Source: JAJKIV01 sp036741775 (GTDB taxonomy: Bacteria; Gemmatimonadota; Gemmatimonadetes; Gemmatimonadales; Gemmatimonadaceae). Taken from it: a stretch of DNA of 64,000 bases. The notes beneath the pieces were generated by a model. The model saw nothing but the letters and a program-made list of their open reading frames with translations. It was not told the DNA's origin and ran no database searches. The stretch spans positions 34,791 to 98,790 of the forward strand of contig DAINRQ010000010.1 in NCBI GenBank assembly GCA_036741775.1, read 5' to 3'. The translations under genes and the position numbers were made by a program. Of the stretch, positions 47,598 through 56,884 are shown in pieces; within the stretch, counting starts at the first letter, position 1; each line of letters begins with the position of its first letter.

Positions 47598-47950
47598 ACG
47601 TCCGCCTCGTGGACATCGCGCATGCCCGTTCGGGCGACAAGGGCGACACCGCGAACGTTGGCGTCATCGCATTCAAGCGCGAGTGGTACCCGCTCCTCGA
47701 GCGGGAGCTCACCGAGAAACGCGTTACCGAGCACTTTCGCGGCGTGATCACCGGCGCCGTCCAACGATTCGAGTTGCCGAACCTGGGTGCGCTCAACTTC
47801 CTCCTGCATGGCGCGCTCGACGGCGGTGGTACGCTTTCCCTCAAGACGGATGCGCAGGGCAAGGTGTTCTCGACCGCGCTGCTACGCATGACCCTCGACG
47901 TGCCCGATGCGGAGGCGCGCGCACTCGGGCTTCCCGCGGCTCCCAAATGA
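47594..47950 (+). CDS. AtuA-like small protein
   Basis: A 118-residue protein matching the domain found C-terminal to, or beside, AtuA. It opens VRLVDIAHARSGDKGDTANVGVIAF (in parts), with the conserved ARSGDKGD near residue 11, and has LPNLGALNFLLHGALDGGG towards the end. It is probably a subunit of the AtuA protein. GTG start overlaps AtuA by four bases. Confidence 0.85.
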   Translation: MNVRLVDIAHARSGDKGDTANVGVIAFKREWYPLLERELTEKRVTEHFRGVITGAVQRFELPNLGALNFLLHGALDGGGTLSLKTDAQGKVFSTALLRMTLDVPDAEARALGLPAAPK

Positions 47951-47951
47951 C

Positions 47952-48122
47952 ATGGACCGACTGACGATCATCAAGGTCGCGTTCGCCTTCGCGGGCATCG
48001 GTATCTTCGCTTACGGGGTCCGGACCGAAAACGAGGTGGTTCGCTGGGTCGGTATTGGCTTCGTCGTAGTCGCTTTTCTCCTGAGGTTCGCCAGAAAGCG
48101 CGACCACGACCCCGCCGCATAA
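47952..48122 (+). CDS. small two-helix membrane protein
   Basis: A 56-residue protein with two hydrophobic segments (about residues 7-21, IKVAFAFAGIGIFAYG; and 31-45, WVGIGFVVVAFLLRF) and a basic, charged tail. The ATG lies one base after the AtuA-like stop. Small size and good codon pattern support a real gene; there is no recognised family. Confidence 0.55.
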   Translation: MDRLTIIKVAFAFAGIGIFAYGVRTENEVVRWVGIGFVVVAFLLRFARKRDHDPAA

Positions 48123-48170
48123 CTGCGGCGCGAGGCGGCGGGAGTCCGGGGAGACCGCTATCTTTCCGCA

Positions 48171-50696
48171 ATGCCTGCCCGCCGTACCCCTGAGCTTCTC
48201 GCGCCTGCCGGCTCGCTCGACGCCGTTCGTGCCGCCATCGCGAATGGCGCGGATGCCGTCTATCTGGGTACAGAGCGGTTCAACGCGCGTGATGAGGGGG
48301 CGCAGCTCTCGCTCGATGACCTCGAGCGTGCCTGCGCGCTCGCGACGGCGCGCGGCGTTCGCGTCTACCTGACGCTGAACACGCTCGTCAAGCCGCATGA
48401 GCTCGCGGACGCGCTCGCCCTGCTCGGCGAAGCCATCGACCGCGGAATCCATGCTGCTATCGTCCAGGACGTCGGACTCGTTCGGCTGATCCAGGCGGTG
48501 TATCCGGGATTCGAGATCCACGGCTCCACGCAGATGACCGTGCACAACGCGAGCGGCGCCGCGGTGATGCGAGAGCTCGGCGTGGACCGGGTTGTCCTCG
48601 CACGTGAGAATACGCTCGACGACATCCGCGCCATTCGCGCCGCGGTACCCGACCTCGGGCTCGAGACGTTCGTGCATGGGGCGCTCTGCATCTCGTATTC
48701 GGGCCAGTGCTTCATGTCGGGCATGATCAGCGAGCGCAGCGCGAACCGCGGGTCGTGCGCGCAGTCCTGCCGCAAGGATTACGTCCTCACCGACGCGGTG
48801 AGCGGCGCCGAGCTCGACCGCGGGTACCTCATCTCGGCGAAGGACCTCGCCGCACACGACCAGCTGGCGGCACTCGCAAACGCCGGTATCGTCTGCCTCA
48901 AAGTCGAAGGGCGAAAGAAGAAGCCGGAGTACGTCGCGACGGTCACGCACGGCTATCGCGAGTTTCTCGATCGCCTCGAGACGGGCGACACGACGCCGCC
49001 ATCGATCGGCGAGGTGCAGCCGCTCGTTCAGATCTTCAGCCGCGGGTTCACGAGCGGCATGCTCACGGGTCGGGCGGGACGGGAGTATATCACCCGGACA
49101 CATCCCGATAACCATGGCGTTCCGATCGGCGTGGTCGCGGGGCGCGACGGACACGAGGTCCTGCTCGATGTTACCGCGCCGATCGCGGTTGGTGACGGCC
49201 TTGGGTTCGAGCCACCGGCCGGGGCCCGCGGGCAGACGTTAGGCTTCGCCGTCACGTCCGTGCGGACGGTGCACCAGACGAATGGGACGACTCGTCAGGC
49301 AATCACGTCGAGGACAGCCGTCCCCGCCGGGTGGAACGTCCTTCGCACGTCGCACGCGGAGCTGCTCGAGCGCGCCCGCCGCAGTTTCGCGGAGCTCGCG
49401 GCCCCCGCGCGAACGAAACGCGTACGACTCGACGTGCGCCTCTTCGGTTCCGCCGGAGCGCCACTCAAGATCATCGCGCGTGCTGACGGTGACGACGTCA
49501 CAGTGCGCGGCGATGTACCGCTTGCTCCCGCACGCGCGCACGCGCTCGACGTGACGACGCTCCGCGAGCAGCTCGGCCGCCTAGGCGAAACGCCGTTCGC
49601 GTTGGGTGACCTCGACATTGCAGGACTCGCGTCGGGGCTCTTTCTCCCCGTGAGTGAGCTGAACCACCTCCGCCAACAGGTCGTCGACGAATTGCTCGTG
49701 CGGCGGGATTGGGCGGCGACCGCCCGCACGGCGGAGCGTGAAGCTCGCATCGCCGGAGCTATCGCCCGATTGCCCCCGGGTGCAGCGCCATCCGCGGAGC
49801 GCGACGCAGCGATGCCGGCGGCTCCTGGCAGCGATCGCGCCCCGGTCTTGAGCGCACAGGTCTACTCGCTCGACGATGCCCGCGCTGCCGCCGACGCGGG
49901 CGCGACAGAGATCACGTTCGATCCGTTCCTCCGCCATCCTGCGCCACCCGCCGCGCGTGTGCGCACGCTCGCGCGCGAGCTGTTTGAGCGTGGGATCGCG
50001 CTCCGACTCCGCACGCCGACCATCGTTCGCCCCGAGGAACACCGGTCGCAGGAGAAGTGGCTCGCGCTCGATCTCCCCGTCCTCAGCGGGCATCTTGGCC
50101 TCGTGGCGGAGCTGTCGCGCGCCGGACGCGACGTGACGGCCGACTATGCGGTGAATTGCTTCAACCAGCACACCGCCGCGGAGCTGTTCCGGCTGGGAGC
50201 GCGTCGCATCGTCCTGTCGGTGGAGCTCACGACGGCTGAGCTGGCGGCGGTCGCCGCGCCCTGGCAGGGGGACGGATTCGACGTCGTCGTGTACGGCCGT
50301 CCCGAGGGGATGACCATCGAGCACTGCGTGCTGTCGGCAGCCTTCGATCGCGAGCCGACGACCTGCCGCGATCTCTGCGTGCAGAAACACCCCGTGGTCC
50401 AGCTGACTGACCCCGCCGGCTACACCTTCGGAGTCGCGACCGACTCGGCGTGCCGGAACCGTCTGCTGCACTCTCGCCCCATCGAGGCGTCGGAGTACGT
50501 GCCGCGGCTCTGGGCTGCGGGGATCCGCGGCTACCGGCTCATCTTCAACGTTCCCGGCGATCCGATCCGCGACATTGTGGCCGACTTCCGGTCGGCGCTC
50601 GACCAGCTTGCCCGCGGGGCATCACCGTCCCCATCCGTCGTGCGGGATCTGATCGCCGGTCGGTTCACTCGGGGGCACTTCGCGCGCGCCGTCTGA
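48171..50696 (+). CDS. peptidase U32 family protein (RlhA-type)
   Basis: An 841-residue protein with PELLAPAGSLDAVRAAIANGADAVYLG at the N-terminus (in parts) and the U32 signature around HGALCISYSGQCFMSG and RGSCAQSCRKDY (about residues 165-205). The clustered cysteines fit an Fe-S site. EGRKKKPEYVATVTHGYR follows. A DUF3656-like middle and a second U32-like half follow (about 560-800). In E. coli the relative RlhA hydroxylates 23S rRNA C2501; protease activity is not expected. ATG start with GGGGAGA about 19 bases upstream. Confidence 0.86.
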   Translation: MPARRTPELLAPAGSLDAVRAAIANGADAVYLGTERFNARDEGAQLSLDDLERACALATARGVRVYLTLNTLVKPHELADALALLGEAIDRGIHAAIVQDVGLVRLIQAVYPGFEIHGSTQMTVHNASGAAVMRELGVDRVVLARENTLDDIRAIRAAVPDLGLETFVHGALCISYSGQCFMSGMISERSANRGSCAQSCRKDYVLTDAVSGAELDRGYLISAKDLAAHDQLAALANAGIVCLKVEGRKKKPEYVATVTHGYREFLDRLETGDTTPPSIGEVQPLVQIFSRGFTSGMLTGRAGREYITRTHPDNHGVPIGVVAGRDGHEVLLDVTAPIAVGDGLGFEPPAGARGQTLGFAVTSVRTVHQTNGTTRQAITSRTAVPAGWNVLRTSHAELLERARRSFAELAAPARTKRVRLDVRLFGSAGAPLKIIARADGDDVTVRGDVPLAPARAHALDVTTLREQLGRLGETPFALGDLDIAGLASGLFLPVSELNHLRQQVVDELLVRRDWAATARTAEREARIAGAIARLPPGAAPSAERDAAMPAAPGSDRAPVLSAQVYSLDDARAAADAGATEITFDPFLRHPAPPAARVRTLARELFERGIALRLRTPTIVRPEEHRSQEKWLALDLPVLSGHLGLVAELSRAGRDVTADYAVNCFNQHTAAELFRLGARRIVLSVELTTAELAAVAAPWQGDGFDVVVYGRPEGMTIEHCVLSAAFDREPTTCRDLCVQKHPVVQLTDPAGYTFGVATDSACRNRLLHSRPIEASEYVPRLWAAGIRGYRLIFNVPGDPIRDIVADFRSALDQLARGASPSPSVVRDLIAGRFTRGHFARAV

Positions 50697-50826
50697 GCTC
50701 ATGTCGGCGGCCTCCCGATGTCGCGGCGACCACATGGGGTGCCGCGGCGCGCACTGCGCGTGATACCGTGCCTCGTTGCGGCCACGCGATGATGGTCTGC
50801 GTCGGACCATATCGTTATCCTTCGGC

Positions 50827-52923
50827 GTGACCACCGAAGTAGCTCCCGACGCCCTCCTCGAAACAGCCCGCACGAAGCTCCGGGAAGCGTTCGGCTACCC
50901 GGCGTTCCGGCCGGGGCAGGAGCGCGCGATCGTATCGGTCCTATCCGGGCGCGACACGCTGGTCGTGCTGCCCACCGGCGGTGGCAAATCGCTGTGCTAT
51001 CAGGTCCCGGCGCTCGTGCTGCCCAAGCTCACCGTCGTTGTGTCGCCGCTCATCTCGCTCATGAAAGACCAGGTCGACGCGCTCACGGCGCGGGGTCTCC
51101 CGGCGGCGTTCATCAACAGTACACTGACGTCGGGACAGGTAAATGACCGCCTGGTCCGCGCGCAGCGGGGCGAGATCAAGCTCCTCTATGTTGCCCCCGA
51201 GCGGTTCGACGCCGGACACACGGCCGAGCGCCTGAAAGCCATGGGGGTGTCGCTGCTCGCGGTGGACGAGGCACACTGCATCAGCGAGTGGGGACACGAT
51301 TTTCGGCCGAGCTACCTTCGCATGCGCACGGTCCGGGAGCGGCTCGGTGCGCCTCCGACCATTGCGCTCACGGCGACCGCCACGCCCGAAGTTCGCCGAG
51401 ACATTGCCACCCAACTCGCGCTCCGGTCGCCGACGATCATCGTCACCGGCTTCGATCGTACGAACCTGCACTATCACGTCCTCCCGACTCGCACGGATCA
51501 GGAAAAGGACGATGCCCTCGTCCAGACGCTCCGGGAGCACGACGGGCTGGCGGTCGTGTACGCGTCGACACGTCGAAACGTCGAGCGTATCACGGGCGTG
51601 CTCGAGCGCGCGCGGATTCCCGCAGCCGCCTACCACGCGGGGCTCGACGACGCACACCGCCACGAAGTGCAGGACAGCTTCATGAACGAGCACGTTCGCG
51701 CCATTGTCGCGACGAACGCGTTCGGCATGGGAATCGACAAGCCTAACGTGCGCCTCGTCGTGCATCACGCAATGCCGGGCACGCTCGAGGCGTATTACCA
51801 GGAAGCCGGGCGCGCGGGCCGCGACGGGCTCCACTCGGAATGCGTGCTGCTGCATTCGTTCGCCGACCGGTTCACGCACGAGTTCTTCATCAAGGGCGCG
51901 TATCCCGAGCGCGCGCTCGTGGAGCAGGTGTACGAGGCCATGCGCCGCGTCGTCGACGTCGCGGGACGAACGGAGCTCGACGCCGAAGGCATCTCGCGAC
52001 TGATCCCCGGCAAGGTCGGCGGCCGCGAAGTCGACTCCGCCCTGCGCGTCCTGCTGCGGGGTGACGCCATTCGGCGCGAATCGGAGTCGAACTCGTCGGT
52101 GCTGGTGCGACTCCTGGCGACCCCCGAACGAATCAAACGCGAGCTACCGGACACGCACGACCCGGAGCTCGGGCTCCTTCGCGCCCTCTGGCGTGCGGTC
52201 GGTGCGCGATTGAACGACGGCGCCGTGATCTCGCTCGACGGTCTACCGCCGGGATTCGCTGGAGCGTCGAACGCCATACCGCTCCTCACGTCGCTGCAGG
52301 CTCGGCAGTTCTTGACGTGGGAACGTATCGGTGGGGGCACACGACTCACGAACCCGAAAGCCCCACTCTCCGCGTTCGACATCGACTGGCTCGCGATCGA
52401 CCGCCGCAGGCGCGCCGAGCTCGGAAAGCTCGATGCCATGCAGAAGTACGCGTACACCACCGGTTGCCGCCGTGCCTTTGTGCTTCGATATTTCGGCGAC
52501 GAGGCCGGTCGCGGCACCTGTGGCGGCTGCGACAACTGCCTGGGGCTCCACGTTGGGAAGGAACGTGAACGGCCTGCTCCCCTGCGAACACGGCGGGAGC
52601 GAGCCGCGCCCGGTGGTGGCGCCCGGCCCGCGTCTCGCGCGACGCGCGCTGAGCCCGACCCGGCATCCGACGTCGTGCTGAGCGCGGCGGATGCGCGGCT
52701 CTTCGCATCACTCAAGGCACTGCGGAGCTCGATCGCGCGCGAGGAGCAGGTTCCGGCGTACGTCGTATTCAGTGATCGCACGCTCGCGGAGTTGGCCGCG
52801 CGGAAGCCGAGAACGACGAGCGGGTTGCTCGAGGTGCGTGGGGTGGGGCAGGCGAAGCTCGACAAGTACGGGGAACGCTTCCTGTCGGTAATCACGGGCG
52901 CCGACGACACGGAAGCGGCGTAG
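50827..52923 (+). CDS. recQ: ATP-dependent DNA helicase RecQ
   Basis: A 698-residue 3'-5' helicase. Walker A LPTGGGKSLCYQ (about residues 47-58), DEAHCISEWGHDFRPSY (about 145-161), TATATPEVRRDI, YHAGLDDAHRHEVQ and TNAFGMGIDKPNVR are the helicase motifs. The zinc domain ends with CGGCDNCLG (about 567-575). After a basic linker the HRDC domain has IAREEQVPAYVVFSDRTL and GLLEVRGVGQAKL. GTG start at 50827; the frame opens further up without similarity. No LexA-like CCGAA pair is seen upstream. Confidence 0.95.
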   Translation: MTTEVAPDALLETARTKLREAFGYPAFRPGQERAIVSVLSGRDTLVVLPTGGGKSLCYQVPALVLPKLTVVVSPLISLMKDQVDALTARGLPAAFINSTLTSGQVNDRLVRAQRGEIKLLYVAPERFDAGHTAERLKAMGVSLLAVDEAHCISEWGHDFRPSYLRMRTVRERLGAPPTIALTATATPEVRRDIATQLALRSPTIIVTGFDRTNLHYHVLPTRTDQEKDDALVQTLREHDGLAVVYASTRRNVERITGVLERARIPAAAYHAGLDDAHRHEVQDSFMNEHVRAIVATNAFGMGIDKPNVRLVVHHAMPGTLEAYYQEAGRAGRDGLHSECVLLHSFADRFTHEFFIKGAYPERALVEQVYEAMRRVVDVAGRTELDAEGISRLIPGKVGGREVDSALRVLLRGDAIRRESESNSSVLVRLLATPERIKRELPDTHDPELGLLRALWRAVGARLNDGAVISLDGLPPGFAGASNAIPLLTSLQARQFLTWERIGGGTRLTNPKAPLSAFDIDWLAIDRRRRAELGKLDAMQKYAYTTGCRRAFVLRYFGDEAGRGTCGGCDNCLGLHVGKERERPAPLRTRRERAAPGGGARPASRATRAEPDPASDVVLSAADARLFASLKALRSSIAREEQVPAYVVFSDRTLAELAARKPRTTSGLLEVRGVGQAKLDKYGERFLSVITGADDTEAA

Positions 52924-52969
52924 CGGCACTGACACACTGACGAACGCCGGATCCGAATCATCGAGGCAG

Positions 52970-54187
52970 ATGGACGACGCTCTTTACTTCAGCGAACAGC
53001 ACCTCGCAGTCCGGGAGATGGTTCGTTCGTTCGCGCACGAGGAAGTCGCGCCGGTGGCCGCGCAGCTCGATGAGCGCGCCGAGTTCCCGTGGCAGAACAT
53101 CAAGAAAATGGGAGAGCTCGGCCTCCTCGGCGTACCCTGGTCCGAGCAATATGGCGGTGCAGGGCTCGATTACATCGCCTACATGATCGCCATCTACGAG
53201 ATGGCGAAGGTGGATGCGTCTCACGCGATCACCATCTCGGCGCACACCACGCTCGGCACGTCGCCCATCATTCATTTCGGCACCGAGGAACAGCGCCAGC
53301 GCTACGTGCCGCTACTGGCGAGCGGCAAGGTCCTTGGCGGGTTCGGCCTGACGGAGGAAGGCGCGGGTAGCGATTCCGGCGGGACGCGGACCACGGCGGT
53401 CCGCAAGGACGGGTACTACGTCATCAACGGGTCGAAGCGATTCATCACGCACGGCGGTGTGGGCGAGATCTTCGTCGTCACGGCGGTCACCGACCCGAAG
53501 CGCAAGACGCGAGGCATTTCTTCATTCATCATGACGAAGCCGACGTCCGACCTCGCGAAGACCGCGGAAGTCGGCGTCGGGCACGACCCGTCGCTGCCGG
53601 CCATGAATGGGTTCAGGGCGGGCAAGAAGGAGGACAAGCTCGGGTGGCGCGCGTCCGACACCTGCGAGTTGATCTTCGAGGACGTGGAGGTTCCGGCCGA
53701 GAACATGCTCGGCGCGGAGGGGCAGGGGTTCGTGAACTTCATGCGGACCCTCGACGCAGGACGCATCGGGCTCGCGGCGCTCTCGTTAGGACTCGCGGAA
53801 GGCGCGTTCGAGCAGGCGATGCGCTACGCCACGGTGCGACGCCAGTTCGGGAAGCCCATCTTCGAGTTCCAGGGCGTGCAGTTCCAGCTGTCGGACATGG
53901 CCACGGAGATCGAAGCGGGGAAGCACCTCATGTTTCACGCCGCCTGGCTCGCGCAGCACGGCAAGCCGTTCACGAAGGAAGCGGCGATGGCCAAGCTCTT
54001 TTGCTCCGAGCTTGCCATGCGGACCACGCTCAAGGCCATTCAGGTGCACGGCGGGTACGGCTATACGCGCGACTACCCCGTCGAGCGGATGATGCGCGAC
54101 GCGAAGATCTGCGAGATCGGCGAAGGGACATCGGAAATCCAGCGTCTCGTGATCGCGCGCAGTCTCCTCCGGGAGATGGCTGATTGA
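52970..54187 (+). CDS. acyl-CoA dehydrogenase
   Basis: FAD-dependent dehydrogenase of 405 residues introducing the alpha-beta double bond into an acyl-CoA. FGLTEEGAGSDSGGTRTTA is the flavin/substrate loop, RRQFGKPIFEFQGVQFQLSDM follows, and VHGGYGYTRDYPVERMMRDAK with IGEGTSEIQRLVIAR holds the C-terminal signature and the usual catalytic Glu position. An insertion around residues 195-220 (VGVGHDPSLPAMNGFRAGK) is seen in some family members. ATG start with GAGGCAG upstream. Chain-length preference cannot be read; it may serve the acyl-CoA module at 40-48 kb. Confidence 0.92.
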   Translation: MDDALYFSEQHLAVREMVRSFAHEEVAPVAAQLDERAEFPWQNIKKMGELGLLGVPWSEQYGGAGLDYIAYMIAIYEMAKVDASHAITISAHTTLGTSPIIHFGTEEQRQRYVPLLASGKVLGGFGLTEEGAGSDSGGTRTTAVRKDGYYVINGSKRFITHGGVGEIFVVTAVTDPKRKTRGISSFIMTKPTSDLAKTAEVGVGHDPSLPAMNGFRAGKKEDKLGWRASDTCELIFEDVEVPAENMLGAEGQGFVNFMRTLDAGRIGLAALSLGLAEGAFEQAMRYATVRRQFGKPIFEFQGVQFQLSDMATEIEAGKHLMFHAAWLAQHGKPFTKEAAMAKLFCSELAMRTTLKAIQVHGGYGYTRDYPVERMMRDAKICEIGEGTSEIQRLVIARSLLREMAD

Positions 54188-54738
54188 CGTACGAGCACGT
54201 CGCGAGGCGACTCCGGCTGCCGCTCGGTTTTCTCCTCGCGGGACTGTACCTCTTCTTCGGGCCGCCCCCCACGCCACTTACCCTGGCCATCGGGGGGACG
54301 ATCGCGTTCGTTGGGCTGCTCGTGCGCGCGTGGGCGGCCGGCCACATCGTGAAGAACAACCGGCTCGCGACCACGGGCCCGTACGCGCACACGCGAAACC
54401 CGCTGTACTTCGGGAGCTTTCTCATTGCATCGGGGTTCGCCATCGCGGCGCACTGGTCCCTCCTGCTGCTGGTCATCGCGTTTTTCGCGCTCGTCTACGC
54501 CCCCACGATCGAGCGCGAGCGCGTGAAAATCAGCGCGTTGTTTCCCGACGCGTATGCGCGTTGGGAGCAGAATGTGCCGGCATTCGTGCCGAGACCCACG
54601 GCGTGGCGCGATCCGTCGGCGTCGGCGACTGAACAGTTCAGCCCGGCATTGTACATGCGCCACGGTGAGTGGAAGGCGGCCCTCGGGTTTATCCTGGCCA
54701 TGGGTTGGCTCGTCTTTCGAATGACAGGCAGACCATGA
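54184..54738 (+). CDS. isoprenylcysteine carboxyl methyltransferase-type membrane protein
   Basis: A 184-residue membrane methyltransferase of the ICMT/PEMT superfamily. Four to five hydrophobic helices and the SAM-binding pattern LATTGPYAHTRNPLYFGSFLI (about residues 60-80), then IERERVKISALFPDAYARWEQNVP (in parts), are typical. Bacterial members mostly have unknown substrates. TTG start overlaps the acyl-CoA dehydrogenase stop. Confidence 0.82.
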   Translation: MTYEHVARRLRLPLGFLLAGLYLFFGPPPTPLTLAIGGTIAFVGLLVRAWAAGHIVKNNRLATTGPYAHTRNPLYFGSFLIASGFAIAAHWSLLLLVIAFFALVYAPTIERERVKISALFPDAYARWEQNVPAFVPRPTAWRDPSASATEQFSPALYMRHGEWKAALGFILAMGWLVFRMTGRP

Positions 54739-55343
54739 TGAGCGTCTCCCGCACCCCGCACACGTTGCCTCAATCGCATCAGTCGCGCGTCCTTCGCGCG
54801 ATCGTGCTGTGGTGCGCGCTCATTGGCCTCACAGTTGGTTTCCCCGTATGGAGCGCCGCGCGACTCGCGGCGCGCCTTGCGTTCCCGTCGCGTCGCTGGC
54901 GCTCCCTGAGAGCGCCCGTGAGACGCGGCCCTTCCGCCCGGCGCGATGCCTTCACGGCACTCCCCGATCGGTCGCGACTCCGTTCACTGTCGGTGACGAC
55001 CGGCGACGCCCTGGTGCCATCACCAGAGCGCCGCCGCGCCGCCCACCGGCCGGAGGCTTCGCGTTCGATCACGCGCCACCGGCTGAAGACCTCACTTGCG
55101 GACCGCGTGTCCGGCCGAACGATCCGTACACCGCACGCCGCCACCCTTCTATCCTATGGCCACGCGCTCCGCGGAGAGTCGCTCCGACGCGAGCCGCCGG
55201 CCGATCCACATGAAGCGAGAAATTCTCATCAATGCGAGCCCGCGCGAAACGCGGGTCGCGATCCTCGAGGACGACCAACTCGTGGAGCTCCTCGTCGACC
55301 GTCCCGAAGCCCGGCGGATGGTTGGCGACATCTACCTCGGTAA
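54735..55343 (+). CDS. hypothetical membrane-anchored protein, possibly frameshifted
   Basis: The ATG at 54735 overlaps the previous stop as ATGA, the same coupling seen at most junctions here, which argues for a real start. The first 45 residues contain one membrane helix (LRAIVLWCALIGLTVGFPVW). The rest is arginine/serine-rich and unlike any family I know, and the frame runs 134 bases into the conserved part of rng. A second frame, about 54809-55213, also looks codable. The 3' part is therefore doubtful: a frameshift, decayed gene, or a short N-terminal peptide are all possible. Confidence 0.3.
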   Translation: MMSVSRTPHTLPQSHQSRVLRAIVLWCALIGLTVGFPVWSAARLAARLAFPSRRWRSLRAPVRRGPSARRDAFTALPDRSRLRSLSVTTGDALVPSPERRRAAHRPEASRSITRHRLKTSLADRVSGRTIRTPHAATLLSYGHALRGESLRREPPADPHEARNSHQCEPARNAGRDPRGRPTRGAPRRPSRSPADGWRHLPR

Positions 55344-56760
55344 AGTCGAGGCGGTTCTTCCGGGCATTCAGGCCGCGTTCGTGGACATCGGCACGGAGAA
55401 GAGCGCATTTCTCCATGCCTCGGACCTCGTCTTCGACGAGGACGGTGACGAGGACGACGACGAGGACGACGCCGCGGAAGCGGACGACGCTCCGACACGA
55501 GGCCGTCGTGCCAAAGCTCCGCCCATTCAGGACCTCCTGAAGCGCGGGCAGGAGATCCTCGTCCAGATCTCGAAGGAGCCCATCTCCACGAAAGGTCCGC
55601 GCGTCACGGCGCAAATCTCACTCGCCGGTCGATTCCTCGTCTACATGCCCTTCGCGGGCCGCGTGGGAGTGAGTCGCAAGATCGGCGAGCGCGCCGAACG
55701 ACAGCGTCTGCGCGAGCAGGTGCAGGCGGTCCTGCCCGAGGACTCCGGCGGCGTCATCGTCCGGACGGTCGGCGAAGACGTCACGCAGGATACGTTCGGA
55801 CGCGAGCTCTCCACGCTCATCGGCCAGTGGAAGCGGATCAAGAAGAAGACTCACTTCCTGCGCTCACCGGCGCTCGTGCATCGCGAGACGAGCCTCACGC
55901 GTGGCATCATCCGCGATCTCTTCAGCACGAAGATCGAGTCCCTCTCGGTGGATTCGAAGCAGGTCTATAACGAGATCATCGAGTACTTGAAGGGGATCGC
56001 GCCCGAGCTCGTCGACCGGATCAAGTTCTACGACGAGCCGACACCGCTCTTCGACAAGGCCGACATCGAGACGGAGATCCGCGACCTGTTCAAGCGGCGA
56101 TGCGACCTGCCGTCGGGCGGCTACCTGATCATCGAGCCCACCGAGGCACTCGTGTCGATCGATGTGAACTCGGGGCGCTACACGGGGAAGAAGGATCCGG
56201 AGAAGACGATCCTGAAGACGAACCTCGAGGCCGCACGCGAGGTCGCTCGGCAGCTTCGCCTTCGAGACGTGGGCGGCATCATCGTCTGTGACTTCATCGA
56301 CATGGAGTCGAAGCAGAGCAGGGACAAGGTGCTGCAGGAGCTGCGGACGCATCTGGGGCGAGACCGTGCGCGGACGAAGGCGTTCTCGGTGAGCGAGCTC
56401 GGCCTCATTGAGATGACTCGGCAACGAGTTCGGCAGAGTCACCTGCAGAGCATGACCGAGCCCTGCCAGACGTGTCACGGCACGGGGCGGGTGTTCACTC
56501 CCGAGACGATCGTTCGCCGGATGGAGCGGTCAGTGAAGCGAATGGCAGTGGAGGGCCGCCGCGATCATCTCGTGATTCGCCTGCACCCGGACGTCGCGAT
56601 GTACGTGCTGGAGCAGGAGCCGGAGATGGTGAAGAAGCTCGAGAAACATGTCGGCTTCTCGCTCGAAATCCGCGATGATCCGCTACTTGGCCCGGACGAG
56701 TTCAAGTTGGTCGTGAAAGGGGCAGGGCGGGACGTAACTCAGCAGTATGCCGTAGCCTGA
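55210..56760 (+). CDS. rng: ribonuclease E/G family protein
   Basis: Endoribonuclease for rRNA and mRNA processing; 516 residues. It begins MKREILINASPRETRVAILED; an in-frame ATG at 55156 would add 18 residues. The S1 domain carries an acidic insertion (DEDGDEDDDEDDAAEADD, about residues 77-94). Catalytic Asp residues are in LVSIDVNSGRYTG and IIVCDFIDME, and the zinc-link is CQTCHGTG. Position just upstream of rplU-rpmA is a frequent arrangement. No scaffold domain of the RNase E type follows. Confidence 0.94.
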   Translation: MKREILINASPRETRVAILEDDQLVELLVDRPEARRMVGDIYLGKVEAVLPGIQAAFVDIGTEKSAFLHASDLVFDEDGDEDDDEDDAAEADDAPTRGRRAKAPPIQDLLKRGQEILVQISKEPISTKGPRVTAQISLAGRFLVYMPFAGRVGVSRKIGERAERQRLREQVQAVLPEDSGGVIVRTVGEDVTQDTFGRELSTLIGQWKRIKKKTHFLRSPALVHRETSLTRGIIRDLFSTKIESLSVDSKQVYNEIIEYLKGIAPELVDRIKFYDEPTPLFDKADIETEIRDLFKRRCDLPSGGYLIIEPTEALVSIDVNSGRYTGKKDPEKTILKTNLEAAREVARQLRLRDVGGIIVCDFIDMESKQSRDKVLQELRTHLGRDRARTKAFSVSELGLIEMTRQRVRQSHLQSMTEPCQTCHGTGRVFTPETIVRRMERSVKRMAVEGRRDHLVIRLHPDVAMYVLEQEPEMVKKLEKHVGFSLEIRDDPLLGPDEFKLVVKGAGRDVTQQYAVA

Positions 56761-56817
56761 AAAGCAAGGAAAGCGCGGGTAGCTGTTTTGACGACTATCA
56801 GCGCGTCCTGCTCGAGT

Positions 56818-56846
56818 TGACTTGTAAGTGCCCACCAAATATGTTG
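56818..56846 (+). promoter_or_regulatory. sigma-70 promoter of rplU-rpmA
   Basis: TTGACT (56818-56823), 17-base spacer, TATGTT (56841-56846). Transcription would begin near 56853, about 30 bases before the rplU ATG. The stretch is markedly more AT-rich than its surroundings. Confidence 0.65.
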
Positions 56847-56884
56847 CTAGGCTCTTACGTCCAACCTGCGTTTCCCGATTTTCC

